Shown piece by piece: positions 44,048-55,273 of a stretch of DNA of 64,000 nt; the first letter of the stretch is position 1; each line of letters starts with the position of its first letter. Origin of the DNA: Steinernema hermaphroditum. Lineage: Eukaryota; Nematoda; Chromadorea; Rhabditida; Steinernematidae. The DNA lies in assembly GCA_030435675.1 (NCBI GenBank), contig CM059622.1:17112001-17176000 (forward strand). Reading direction: 5' to 3'. A program made the position numbers and the translations under genes. The notes beneath the pieces are model-generated. The model ran no database searches and had not been told where the DNA came from. It worked only from the letters and a program-made list of their open reading frames with translations.

Positions 44048-46287
44048 ATGTTAACTAAACGCTTCCGAAAACCACTGCGTCCATCTTATGAAGCCATTCG
44101 CCGCCTTCCATTATTGCTATGCTTAGTGGCGTTGACGGTGCCTCCTCTTATGCATGACAGCAATAATCTGACTACGATGTCCTCCCTGTAAGTCATGATT
44201 TCTGAAATTAGCGCCGTTAGACACCATAGACGCCATCATCGAATCCTTCAAAAACTCGCGAGTCACAAAAATTTTAACGATACCAGCTAGGAATAACGCT
44301 AGCTTATTTCAGAAGTCGGCTACTACTGCTATTTAACACTTGCAAATTTCTATTTGGAAGACTCTAGGTTCCTATCTAAAGTTTTGGACCTCTGATTTTC
44401 AAACGAGTCGACTCGAGTGCCCTTTCGAACAGCTTCGAATTTCACAATAATTTCGACCGGATCAAGAAGCTCGACGACCTCATGTCCTTATTGCCAGGCC
44501 TGATGAGTTTCCTTTACTCATTTAGAAGGTTTGGTGCTTTTCAGCCCAAACGGCACACTAGCACAGACGCTCTCCGCTAGCTTGTCTTCTGAAAGAGGCC
44601 CTGCTAGTAGGACTCGATTACAGCTCGAAAAAAACGCTCAGCACGACGCGGACGAGGATGTGGAGACAGACGAGGAAGTGGAGGACGCCGACACCTTTAA
44701 GAAGGAGCACGAAAATGGTATGTTTTCGTTTCGCACACTTAATCATCTAAGGCATAAGAGAAGTGTCAAGAGACACGGCTTGTTTTCGATTCTACCCCGT
44801 TAATGATCACGAACAGAAAAGATTACCTGAGTATATTCGGTTTCGTCTTATTTAACGTTTCTGACCATTGACCACATTACTGTAGGCATCTATTCAGTAT
44901 ACGACAGAAAATTAGGCACTTTTTTTTCAGAACACTCAGTTGTTCGTGATGTTTGTCACTGTCACAATTTTCGAAACTGGCGAAACTTGTAAATCGGATC
45001 TCTTCGGATATACTGTAGATCTTATCGGATGTACCGTAAAGCTACCGTAATTCAACAAGATGTTATGCCACTAATCGATCTACTCGCAAAATTCGCTACG
45101 AGAACATAGACTTGCACAGAACCTAGCCAGATTTGTAGGTGAATTTTGATATTTCAGACCTTGTATGCCGAGATGCTAAAGGAATAGCTGTTGACTGGTA
45201 TGCTAGTGGTTATCAAATTAAGCCGCAATGGTAACTTGCAGGTTCATAACAGTTAAATTCGCTCAGTCCGAAGCATCCGCCACAGTGACATCTGCCCACC
45301 CGGAAAAGTTCGTTGGTGAAGGTAATTTTGTGGCTGATGGAGCTGTTGTCCAAACGATCAAGGGCATTTCTAAGCATAGGGTGACGCTAACTTGTTGAAA
45401 CTAGGGACATTTTGTAGATTTAGGACGTCAGGGTCGAGGCGTATTCCGACCAGCCACCAAGCTCGGTGGGAGGAAAAAAATCCGCCACAAGCATTGTGGC
45501 CCATTCGAAAGGATTTTTCGCTCTAGGCAAGGACACAGGATTCCATGTCCTACACAGTCTCCCGTGGGGCCCTTTCTTTTCTCAGTCTGAGAAATTCACA
45601 GATCCAAAAGATTGGTTCCGCCAGAGTTCCACTAAAGGTGTACACTCGAATGGGCAGATGTTTTTATGTACTTCACACAAGGCAAAGTCCTTACGTGCAC
45701 TGGGTGAGCATAATTTGATTTTGAGCAACAGTTACGGTAGCTGGTTTAGTCAAAATAATTAACTCTGCCCAAGTCCACCGCTACTTCTGTAACAAACAGC
45801 AGTGCTTAATTGATCCCGATATGAGAATGAAGAACGACCAGGCCAACATTGAAGATTATCTTCAGTCGTTGGGAGAAGTGCGACTGCGCATATTTTACCA
45901 CGGAAGACCAGGAGTCGCTGTTTTGGATAACGGAGAAACGCAACAACGCGAATTCGGTATATTCTCCTTGAAAGCATTTGTACAGCCGCATTTTGACAGA
46001 TGTCTTCCTACGTACTCTCGCTCGCCATAACGGAGACGCGTTCTTCGCGTGGCAGTCATGGACGCACACAGACCCAAAAGGAGGCCAAGAAAGCTACTGT
46101 GCAACGGTAAGTCTTTGGGGGCACAGATTCCGCAAGAGACATTTTAATGAAGTAGAACGGCTAGGTCGAGGTAGTCCATATCTAAAAACAGGTGCGCACT
46201 CAGCATGTCTACAAGGAGAGCGCGAAAAACAAGTGGCACACGCCGACTGGGCTGAAACTTGACAGAGAAACAGATATTCTACATTAA
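44048..46287 (+). CDS. DNase II-like protein lacking the second catalytic histidine
   Basis: 393 residues. Exons 44048-44187, 44545-44717, 45158-45197, 45242-45380, 45424-45703, 45750-45956, 46000-46106, 46192-46287, all phases closing. N-terminal hydrophobic segment (LPLLLCLVALTVPPLM) after a basic stretch acts as signal or anchor. An acidic insert (DEDVETDEEVEDADTFK) precedes the conserved domain start CRDAKGIAVDWF. First HxK motif AHSKG, followed by GFHVLHSLPWGPFF, clearly DNase II. In the place of the second HxKW motif the sequence has AKNKW (46230 region), so the catalytic His is replaced. The lysosomal/apoptotic DNase activity (NUC-1, CRN-6/7 relatives) is therefore probably lost. Confidence 0.8.
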
Positions 46288-46766
46288 AATAACATCCAGC
46301 TCCCACCAGTGAATGGAGAAGACACTGGTAGTATTCTTGCGTCACTATAGTCATGATGTTGTAGAAGGTACCGTAACAGTGGCAGATTCCATCACCATTT
46401 TAGTTGTTTTTTCCTGTTTTGTACATACTATGCTGATAAATTCGGCTTGCATACTAATCAATACTCAAAAGTTATCTTCCAAAATCGTTAGGACAAGGTA
46501 GCCTGCGGTCGTGGTGGGACGCGCAATTTTAAAATTTTTTCATTGAACTTTCGAGCGTGAGCGGACGAGAAATACTGTACCGCTCCATTGGAAATGAGCG
46601 TCCTACCACGAACGCTGCCTATCTCTTTTAAAATTCTTGGTAGATGATTTCGAAGACACTCAGCTATAGCTCAGCAACATAGACAACAAACACCAACGGA
46701 AGCTACCAAAAAGACAATTTCTTCTACGGCATCATGGACATCATGCCGAGAGCCAGCGCGATCTCA

Positions 46767-48145
46767 CAAGGGAACCACTCCAAGTGTCCCGCGAATTAGC
46801 GACTGAGATGTGGCGCGGCTTGTGGACGTTCTTCTAACGGTGCGTCATGGTTTGTTGAGCAGTAAAGCTCGCACGTTGTTCGATTTAGTACAGAAAGGCA
46901 AATCCGTGCGGGACCCAATTAGTATAGCGATCTGGTAAATGTCGCATGTAGTACAAAATCGTGTGGAATGTGTTGTTTTCGGTTCAAATTTCTACTTTTT
47001 ATGGTGAAAACGTAACAAAACTGACAAGCAAACTGATCTGGGCAATCCGTCTTGTCCAGAAATACAAAAACAAGTAGAAGTATTCTTGCCAGCGCCGGTA
47101 ACTTCAACTTACCATTGATTCCACTATTCTGCAAGCGGTTTTTTCTGCTTTATTTTGCCGCAGAAACTGGAAACACACTTACTAAGTATTTCAGAAACAG
47201 TTTCTATAAGTAGTCCCAGTGGAACAGTCAAAAATCGAAGCGTAAGTGAAAAAACTGGTATCGTAAATTGACCGTGCTGTGTTTCGAGTGCTCTATCTTG
47301 GCCAAAGTTCTGGCTAGACCGAATCGTAGATGATATATGGCGATGAGTATGGATATAGACAGTAATTTTAAGTGAGTACTACTTTGATTCACTCAGTTAA
47401 CATCGTAAACCTACCGATATGTTCAAGGCGTGCAACCTGTGTTATTAACAAATTGTATCGATTCATTGATTGTTTTTCCTCGCCAGAGCACTGTTTTCCA
47501 CGAAATAACTGCGCTACGGTGAAACTAGGTGAAATGAGGCAGTAAATGAGACGTTTGGAAAATTATGCCGAATGGACGACATTTACTGTACTAAATCGTT
47601 TAGTGGTCCCGCTCCGATTTGCCTGAGTGTACTAAATCGGCATACTGTTCTGTACTAAATGTACTAAATCGTTCATCAAACCAGGCAACACCTCTTCTAA
47701 CTAAGCAAACGCACATAGTCTCACCGGCCCGTAATCACTCGGCCAACCCTAAGATGGGGACGAAATCAGAAAAATTGTAAGGTGTCCTGGTGAGATGTCC
47801 CTGACTCGTCAAAATGTACGGTATTCTTGTCAGTGTTTATCGTTTTTTGACCGCTTTTGTTGCTACAAGAACATGGTTGTTAATTTGCAATGTTAATTTT
47901 GGCTGTAAATGCCGAAATCCTTAGAAAACCCGTCCAAAACTGACATGAATACCGTACATTTTGACGAGTCAGGGACATCGTACCAGGAGACCTTACAATT
48001 TTTTCCAACTTCGTCACCATCTTTAGGGTTGGCCGAGTGATTACGGGCCGGTGAGACTATGTGCGTTTGCTTAGTTAGAAGACCGTCTACAAGCCGCGCC
48101 ACATCTCAGTCGCTAACTCGCGGGGCACTTGGAGTGGTTCCCTTG
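46767..48145. mobile_element. Foldback MITE with long inverted arms, interrupted by a second element
   Basis: The ends CAAGGGAACCACTCCAAGTG (46767) and its reverse (to 48145) are flanked on both sides by TCA, a probable 3-base target duplication. The arms run about 220 bases: left arm 46767-46838 continued at 47702-47842, right arm 47926-48145. Without the insert the element would be about 525 bases with a loop of roughly 80 bases. No transposase. Confidence 0.85.
46839..47692. mobile_element. Nested 854-base element with 9-base target duplication
   Basis: Ends GGTGCGTCATGGTTTG and (reversed) GGTGTTGCCTGGTTTG, with further inner similarity around CGATTTAGTAC and GGCAAATC(C/G)G(T/A)GCGGGACC. 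It is flanked by TCTTCTAAC at 46830-46838 and 47693-47701. The opposite arm of the host foldback carries the uninterrupted sequence once (GTCTTCTAACTAAGC, reversed), proving insertion and the duplication. Nine bases fit Mutator-like elements; an 8-base hAT duplication plus a chance match is possible. No long open frame. Confidence 0.88.
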
Positions 48146-48484
48146 TCAGTGCAAAGATTAAATTATGGTCTCAACTGAAACCTCCTACTCACCGATGAAA
48201 GCTGCCGATTTCATTATATTCTGTGATAGCCAAATCGGGGTGGGACACTTAGTGTGCTCTCCCTGTTAGATTTTTAGAGCTTTAGTTAGATTTTAGACAT
48301 TTAGTTAGACACGTTTGTTAGAACCTTGTTACAGGAAGGACATATGTGTTACACATACTGTATAGCAAATATAGCAGATAATATCATAGAATGCAATATA
48401 CAATACAACAAAGGCAAAGGAATGGTTCACATCTTGCGGTTTCTGTGTCCTCTCGAAACAACTTTTTTTGTGATTACCATTTAG

Positions 48485-48966
48485 ATGAATGGCGGTCTCA
48501 AGTGCATGCTGAAGATCGTTAAACACGAATTCGCTGGACGCGAATGCCTACACACACACGACCACTCGAAATGCATCCTTGAGCTCCCATCGAGAGAGAA
48601 CTATCACCCCCGGTGGGTGTATGTATCAGGCAGCAACGCCGTGGTAATTTATTCTGTTGTTCTAAAAGAAGCATTTCGATTTTCAAGAACACACAGATCC
48701 TGCGGGGGTCAATCACAATCGGCTTCAAGAACGTGACACTGAACAAGCTCCTCCGCTGTTCGCTCCTAGTGGTCGATTTTGAAGGGTACTACGTGGACTA
48801 TCTGAAGAATCCGCAAACGATTCCGAAGAGCGAAGGTCGGAAAGTATTCCAACTGATCTGCAACGGATGCGGCACAAACACCGAGTGCAGCAAAAAATTC
48901 AACCACTTCGATAAAATGTACGCCGACGTTAAAAAGAAACGCGAAGAGAAGGCAGCGAAGAAGTAA
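48485..48966 (+). CDS. Hypothetical protein with CxxC and basic tail
   Basis: 133 residues from two exons, 48485-48616 and 48697-48966. Exon 1 has a His/Cys cluster (CLHTHDHSKC); exon 2 has LLRCSLLVVDFEGYYVDYL, then FQLICNGCGTNTECSKKF and a lysine-rich end KKKREEKAAKK. The spaced Cys/His pairs might bind zinc. No signal peptide. ACCATTTAG directly precedes the ATG, suggesting trans-splicing. No family recognised. Confidence 0.6.
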
Positions 48967-49139
48967 AGTAAATTAACGCTAAGTTAACCTAAGTTAAGCC
49001 AATAAGCATAAATTTCTTTGTGAAGTGCAGCCTTTTTTTGCAGTTTCAAATGAACGTAGGGATTTTTGAAGGTAATTAAAACTACGATATTGGAATCTAA
49101 CTATTAGGGATACTAACAATAGTGGACAAATTGTATACA

Positions 49140-49205
49140 TGTGGCTGAATGGAAACGTGATGAACTTGTACGATGTAGTCGTTGGGTTCGAATCCCCGAT
49201 CAAGA
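49140..49205 (+). repeat. tRNA-like repeat
   Basis: TGGCTGAATGGAAACG (box A-like) and GGGTTCGAATCCCC (perfect box B) are spaced as in a tRNA, but the acceptor stem and a clean anticodon arm are missing. Best read as a tRNA-derived SINE head. Confidence 0.5.
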
Positions 49206-49444
49206 GCATATTTTTGGACCGTATGTACAAGGTGCGTCACGGATAATGCAACATTGTTTCGTGTTCTACGTCTTATTTTCCCCATAAATATCAGTTGTTC
49301 ACGGTTATTTTTCGTACAAATTAGTGTAACAAAGCGCCGGGATTCGAGTTCAAGCTCGGCGATTTAGAACGACAAACGGCAAAAAGTTCAATTTAGTGAT
49401 TGGAAACGTATACAGCATGATCTCGAACGAAAACATAATCACGA

Positions 49445-50386
49445 TCAGATGTTCACAGTTATGGTATCCCAGCCCCATTCGACCTCCGCACCTAGATCTC
49501 GAACGATCACTTCCAATTTGGCTCCCTCCTTCAGAGCAAAAAAGTAGCCCTCCTCGAATTTCGTCTTCGAATACAACTTCTCGAAGTTAAATATCTTCTG
49601 TAAAGTCCTCTCGCCTTCGAAGTCAGCAAACATAACTTCGAAGTAGACCTTCGTTTCCGACATTTCGCACTTTAACACCAGCTTTTCCAGTTGCTCTCTG
49701 CTCACGTACTTTTCGAATCTGAGAATTCCTCCATTGGTTGGAACAAATTTTTCACACAGCAAGTCGAAACATCGACTGCTCAAGTTGCTGGCTGCACTGT
49801 GTGATATCCATATGTTGTAGAGGGGTCCTAAATTTTCGAAAAACTTCTCGATTTCGCTCTCGTATCCGTCAATATTCGAAATATATATGTCATCCACTGG
49901 AAGACGCATGGAGAGAAGCGTTCGTCCAAGATCCCACTTGTCTTTTTCTGCATCAATCCGCGTGATATTCAAACGGTTGGAGTCATATCTGTTGTATTTA
50001 AGCGGTTTTCTTCGTTCAATTTTTGGCCTAACGACATTGATAAGTCTCTGAGCGTGGTCCAGAGTGATCTCTTTCCATTCAGTGGGATAATCCTCACCAT
50101 TATAGTTCACGTCGCGCACATGGAATTGCGTTATAAACTTAGAGTCCACTGAGCTCAGCGGAACATCATTCCTCCCACCCACAGCGCATAATTCGATTCT
50201 TGGCCGGGCTGTGACCAAAATTTTTCCCAATTCGAAATCAGTGAAGACCATAAGGACGTGGATCTTGTTCTGGGTCGCTTCAGCTTCCAGAGACCAAGGG
50301 GACGAGAGTTGCTTCGCGTTAGAGAGGCCACGCTGGCCTAAGATGATGAAAACGTCCTCCATGAAGAGCGTCGGAACTGCGTCCAT
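49445..50386 (-). CDS. MDxVP-family protein (lineage-specific)
   Basis: Intronless, 313 residues, beginning MDAVPTLFMEDVFIILGQRG, with the family pattern M-D-x-V-P-x-x-F-x-E-x-V. The body has repeated hydrophobic strands and blocks such as FDLLCEKFVPTNGGIL and VSREQLEKLVLKCEMSE, comparable in position to IEKKCLRKL blocks in the copies at 4.4 and 5.8 kb but much diverged. No membrane segment. Possibly an adaptor with leucine-rich repeat-like structure; unproven. Confidence 0.65.
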   Translation of the reverse strand: MDAVPTLFMEDVFIILGQRGLSNAKQLSSPWSLEAEATQNKIHVLMVFTDFELGKILVTARPRIELCAVGGRNDVPLSSVDSKFITQFHVRDVNYNGEDYPTEWKEITLDHAQRLINVVRPKIERRKPLKYNRYDSNRLNITRIDAEKDKWDLGRTLLSMRLPVDDIYISNIDGYESEIEKFFENLGPLYNIWISHSAASNLSSRCFDLLCEKFVPTNGGILRFEKYVSREQLEKLVLKCEMSETKVYFEVMFADFEGERTLQKIFNFEKLYSKTKFEEGYFFALKEGAKLEVIVRDLGAEVEWGWDTITVNI

Positions 50387-50836
50387 GTCGAGCGATGCCC
50401 AGAGCCAGCCAGAGCAAGCGATAGAAATGATGGAAGGTCATGTTGCGCACAATGCGATAGCGTGTGAAGTGAAATAAAAATGACGCATTTAAAAAACATA
50501 TCAAGGTATACTGTAGGAATCAAAGCTGCGAGAATCTTTTAAAATCGGCTAGACAGTAATCGTCAATCATTCGGCGTTCATTGTCGTCGATATTTTTTGC
50601 GAATATCTGTGCCTGCTCTGTCATAACAATAGCCCTCCACTTTTGTCACTGAAGACGCGAAGGAAAAAAGGAACCGAGTTATTGTTTCTTGGAGATATTT
50701 ACGATTTCACAAATTGTGGAATTACACCATGTTTTGAAGATTGCTTCGAGAGAAATTTTTTTCGTGATTCAGTTGTGGATTCATAATCTCTTTTTGTTTA
50801 TTTTCAGATTGCGAAGCGCGTTGGCTGTAGCGGAGC

Positions 50837-53533
50837 ATGCGCTCAATGGCGACGTCAACAATGCGCCTGTGCGCGACCCTCACATTGGGTCGGGCTCGAT
50901 CGTCAGCCGCTACAATCCATCTGAGCTCTGGAGCTTACAGTGGCCAGCGCCGTCACGGAGCTCGGAAGAAAATCACTTTGCCCGCAAAGGCGAAGATCAC
51001 TGAGAGAAGGAAGACCATAGATGAGCTGGTTGTGCCGCAAACCGTCCGGCGACCGAAGAGCGGCGTGGTTCTTGAGGTGAGTAATTTGACGAAGAAAGTA
51101 GGGCTCAATGGTAGCCATTAATGGAAGCATAAACTCATCCGGCCAGTTCAAACTCTATGTTTTGAATTCTGCTCCGTTGCATCGTTTGTTTCACTGTTAG
51201 TGATTTCTCATTTTTCAGTTCGATGGGATGGAAAATGTTTCCCGTGAATCTAAGGGAGCTAAACTTGACGAATTCTACCGGAAACCGATCATTAAAGAGA
51301 TGGCCGCGGAGAACCACATGAACAGCCGACTTTACCAGAAAGCGTATACGGATTTCCGTTCGTATTGCCTGGACGCTCCCCTGGACGCAGCTCTACAAGT
51401 AACGTTCTGTGATGTTATTAACTCCAGTAGGTTAAGCCACTTGATATCCGTTACGTTTAACACGATCTTTTCAGATCACAGCGTTGACATACTCTTTCCG
51501 TTCTTCCTCGCACACGCCAAGAAAGTTTTTCCTCACTTGGAATCGATTGATGATCTCAGGCTCATCTCTGACTTGACGCGGCCTCATAACTGGTACCCAG
51601 AAGCGCGAACCCTGCACAGAAAGATAGTGTTTCATGCAGGCCCCACGAACAGTGGAAAGACATACCAAGCCCTGCAACGCTTCACGAATGCAAAATCCGG
51701 CGTGTACTGTGGACCTCTGAAGTTGCTGGCCAGTGAAGTGTTCCAGAAAACAAATACGCTTGGGGTGAACTGCGACTTGGTGACTGGCGAAGAGCGCCTG
51801 TTCGCTATCGACAACTACCATCCCTCGGCTCATTTGTCGTCTACGGTTGAGATGCTGTCCACGCAGATGAAGATCGACGTTGCCGTCATCGATGAGATCC
51901 AAATGCTGCGTGACGAACAGCGTGGATGGGCTTGGACACGCGCTTTGCTCGGGGTCGTCGCTGATGAGGTCAGTCAACAACAGAGAGTAGGAACTACAAG
52001 CACTGTTCCAGGTTCATCTGTGCGGTGAAAAGGCTGCGGTGCCAGTCGTGCGCGAGCTGCTGGACCCGATCGGAGAACACGTGGAGGTCTTCGAGTACGA
52101 GCGGAAGTCATCGTTAACGATTAACACGTTTGGTCTTGGCAGTTTCGAGAACATTCAGGTACACTATGCCACATGCGGCTTTCATTTAACATGAAGTGTT
52201 TAGGATGGCGACTGTATCGTGTGTTTCTCTCGGGCTGCTATCTTTGACTCTACAAGAAAACTCGAGAAACGAGGAATAAAGCCAGCCGTAATATATGGCG
52301 ATTTGCCACCTGGAACGAAACTGGCACAAGCTGCGAAATTCAACAATCCCGATGATCCGACCAAAGTTCTTGTTTCGACTGACGCAATTGGGATGGGCTT
52401 AAACCTGAATATCCAGAGGTTGGTGCATGCTTGTCGAGCAAAGACGCCTAGTTGTTTTGCAGAGTTATATTCCACTCAGTAACGAGGCCCCCAAACAACG
52501 AATTGCTTCCTAACTATAGCGCTCTTCAGATTGCAGGACGTGCTGGCCGTTATGGCACCGCTTTCGATGATGGCAGGGTAGCTTATTGGCGACGAGTTCG
52601 TGCCATCTATTAATAATATGCATTGCAGGCTATGACCCTAAAGCATGAAGACATTGGCATCCTACGCGACATTCTTTCTCAGCCAGTCGCCGACATCGAA
52701 AAAGTGGGCATCGCGCCAACGTTTGATCAGATCGAAACATTTTCGTTCCATCTTCCTCATGCGTCCTTCGTGAACTTGCTGGATATCTTCACTTCGCTGT
52801 GTTCAGTGACCGAAAAGTTCTTCCTATGCACGGTCGATCAGATCAAGAGTTTGGCCGTGGAAATCGACAACATTCAACTTCCGCTAAAAGTTTGTCTATT
52901 CTCTTCACCCTTGTTTCATTCTGGGTTTAGGTTCGCTATACGTTTTGCACGGCGCCGATCAACACAGATAACAAGCCGGTGGCGACGGCATTCACGAAAA
53001 TCGCAAGACGGTTTTCGAACGGCCAACCGATCACTCACGAGTGGCTCTACTCTGATCTGCTACGGTGGCCGAAAGAGAAGCCGACCACCATTGCCGAACT
53101 ATCAGAACTTGAAAGCGACTACGACGTTACTGATCTGTATTTGTGGCTGAGTCTCCGTTATCCTGACATGTTTCCGGAAGGCGACGATGTCCGTGTGTTC
53201 AGTCGGCAAATCGACGAGCACATTCAGCATGGTGTGGACAATATAATAGAGCTACTGGATAACAGTGTGAGGCGAAAGAAGCCGGTTATACCGCAGAAGA
53301 CCATGCGATCGGAAACGCCTGAGATCACGGAAGGTGAAGTGCTACCAGAAATCACACCGAAACGACATGGTAAACTGCTACAGTTCTATGTCCAGATGTT
53401 CTGATGTTGTTGTTTAGCTAAAAGAAAGTCGGTTATGGAATCAGTGCGAAATTTGTTGTCACCCGAGGAGCTGGAACAGCTTAAGCAAGAACTGCGTAAG
53501 GCTGATGAAAGCAGTAGAAGCAGAAAAGAATAG
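50837..53533 (+). CDS. suv-3: Mitochondrial ATP-dependent RNA helicase SUV3
   Basis: Helicase of the mitochondrial degradosome that unwinds RNA for decay. About 720 residues in ten exons (first 50837-51076, second from about 51219, last about 53418-53533). The leader ([20 protein letters not shown]) is Arg/Ser/Thr-rich and suited to import. Walker [32 protein letters not shown], DExQ box [48 protein letters not shown], and [10 protein letters not shown] follow in order. The C-terminal SUV3 domain ([31 protein letters not shown]) is complete. MRPL41 follows about 175 bases downstream with an acceptor against its ATG, a likely operon. A truncated copy of this locus lies at 42295-43760. Confidence 0.96.
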
Positions 53534-53707
53534 ATATCTCACATTGTTAGCTAAATTAATATAATCATTGTTGTTGTTGATTTTATTGCCTTGGCGATAT
53601 CCGTGAAAAGTTAGCCTTGTCGATTCACAATTGTTGGTCCGTTTAGGTCGGATGATTACCGTTTGTGTGGTTTCTTTTCTCGCATTGCGGCTTCCTTACG
53701 TTTTAGG

Positions 53708-54339
53708 ATGAACAGTTCCTTCATCGTGCTGTCCACGCGTGGAGTGCGATCGCTCAACAGTCACCATTTTCCCGCACCGTGGCCATTTGTTAAGAAAGGA
53801 GCCATGGGCCAACGCAAGATCGGACCCATGGTTTCCGAGAAGCATAAGTGGCCGGGACAGAACCGTGAATTTCCTGAGTTAAATCCGAAGTTCCAAAAAC
53901 TGAACCCCGAGACGCTTCACGGTATTATATCGTTTTTAAATGGTAATTCAGTTGAACTCTTTAGGGTACACTGGTGTGCAACCCGTTGGGTACAACGACC
54001 CCGTTACTGGCGAGTTTGTGAAAGTTGCCGAGATGACGCCAGAGCTGGTTGTTCCCGATCTTAGTGGATTCCAGCTGGGACCGTATGTGTCGTACAAAAG
54101 TGATGTCGAGATCGAAAAGAGGTTGGTGCTTCGGGCCTGGTTCTGATCTCAAATTTTGTTCCAGGCGAGCAGCCTACGAGCAAAAGGTTCGGGAGAAGGG
54201 CAGTGAAGAGGTAGCTGACTTGTACGTCGCGGAAGACGAGCGTTGGCCTCCACCGAAGATGAACGCGAAAACTCTTTTCGACCTATTTTACGCCGACGGT
54301 GTTCGAAAAAGTTATGCTGAGGGGAACTACGATGACTAG
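53708..54339 (+). CDS. mrpl-41: Mitochondrial ribosomal protein L41
   Basis: Large-subunit protein mL41, about 175 residues. Exons about 53708-53921, 53965-54121 and 54164-54339. Leader [20 protein letters not shown]; conserved core [20 protein letters not shown] followed by [11 protein letters not shown] matches MRPL41 ([22 protein letters not shown]). The C-terminal region ([15 protein letters not shown] to YAEGNYDD) is longer than in vertebrates. TTTTAG precedes the ATG by one base. This is the intact copy; the version at 43.1-43.8 kb is broken. Confidence 0.93.
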
Positions 54340-54486
54340 GTGGATCTGATCGATAGAAAGAACCAGTTAGTAACACCTGATTTGATGTGGCTGTAGTTTG
54401 TTACGTGGATAAATGCACTTTGAGCATTTTGGGTGATCACATTGGAGGCGTTAGCAGAATATGCCAAGCGCTGTCCACACCGGACA

Positions 54487-54577
54487 GATCTAATCCATGG
54501 TCATGGCCATCCACAGTCGCGGCCATAGTCATGGCAGATGCAGTCTAATTCATGGTCATGGCCATCCAGCGGCCATT
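54487..54577 (+). repeat. Short direct repeat
   Basis: A unit of about 32 bases containing CATGGTCATGGCCATCCA is present at about 54491-54526 and again at 54546-54576, spaced 55 bases. CATGG/CCATG palindromes make it hairpin-prone. It lies in the roughly 500-base gap between MRPL41 and the next gene, where nothing else is seen. Confidence 0.55.
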
Positions 54578-54839
54578 TAACCATCTAGGTAGAAAAGCTG
54601 GCGGGATGGTCGTGGCTATTCCCACAAGCATTTTTGGTATGAAACTTTTCTGGACTCATGATGCTTTGGTGCTATGGGCCGAGGGAATAGTGGACCCTTA
54701 GCAACAAAGGCTTTTGCTAAATTAGCCAGAAGGTGGCTTGTGTGACTTCCCACCTTCCAAAGCTCATCGCTTTCGCCCTCCGGGCTCCCACAGCGAAGTG
54801 CTTGATGGTCGCAACTTAAGAATGACAACAGCTGGTTCG

Positions 54840-55191
54840 ATGTTGCGGTTGTCGGCGCTTCTGTGTTTGTTTTCGCTTGGCCGCGTGGTTCGCTGTGGTG
54901 GTTTTGTCGGGCTTATCTACATATTCACCGTTTTATGTAAGAATGGTGCGGGAATTCGATTTCTGGGGGCTGTGAATTGCTTTCATTATGTGGTTTTTCT
55001 TTCGGTTTGCATTTTTAGACAGACTCCAGGTGAAAATAGACGTTCCACTGCAAACAGATACGGCTGTTACTAAGGGATTAACTCAGAAAAATGGTCGGTT
55101 GGCGTTAGAAGGACTGTCTCTGAGTGCAGCAGCGCCAGCATCTGAAACTGCGGGTTTAAATGTAACGGAGAATAAGCCGAGTGCACAATAG
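54840..55191 (+). CDS. Small secreted protein, hypothetical
   Basis: Two exons, 54840-54900 and 55021-55191, giving about 76 residues. The first exon is a clear signal peptide (MLRLSALLCLFSLGRVVRCG); the mature part begins DRLQVKIDVPLQTDTAV and ends in an Asn/Ala/Ser-rich tail with one NVT glycosylation site. An in-frame ATG seven codons earlier (54819) is possible. No family recognised; not enough sequence for an FKBP domain. It precedes the next gene by 82 bases. Confidence 0.55.
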
Positions 55192-55273
55192 ATTCTAAGG
55201 GGATTGAGGTTGCACGTTCTGCTGTCGTGTTCAGTGAATTTCGAAAATCTGACTGATTCAGCAACGTTTCAGT

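Noticed and set aside
45704..45749. Frameshift in the DNase II-like gene
   Set aside because: The apparent shift disappears when the 46-base GTGAGC...TTTAG intron is removed; the frame is intact.
54840..55191. FKBP-type isomerase (signal peptide then DRLQV...)
   Set aside because: Only the first few residues resemble secreted FKBPs; the catalytic core is absent and the frame stops after about 76 residues.
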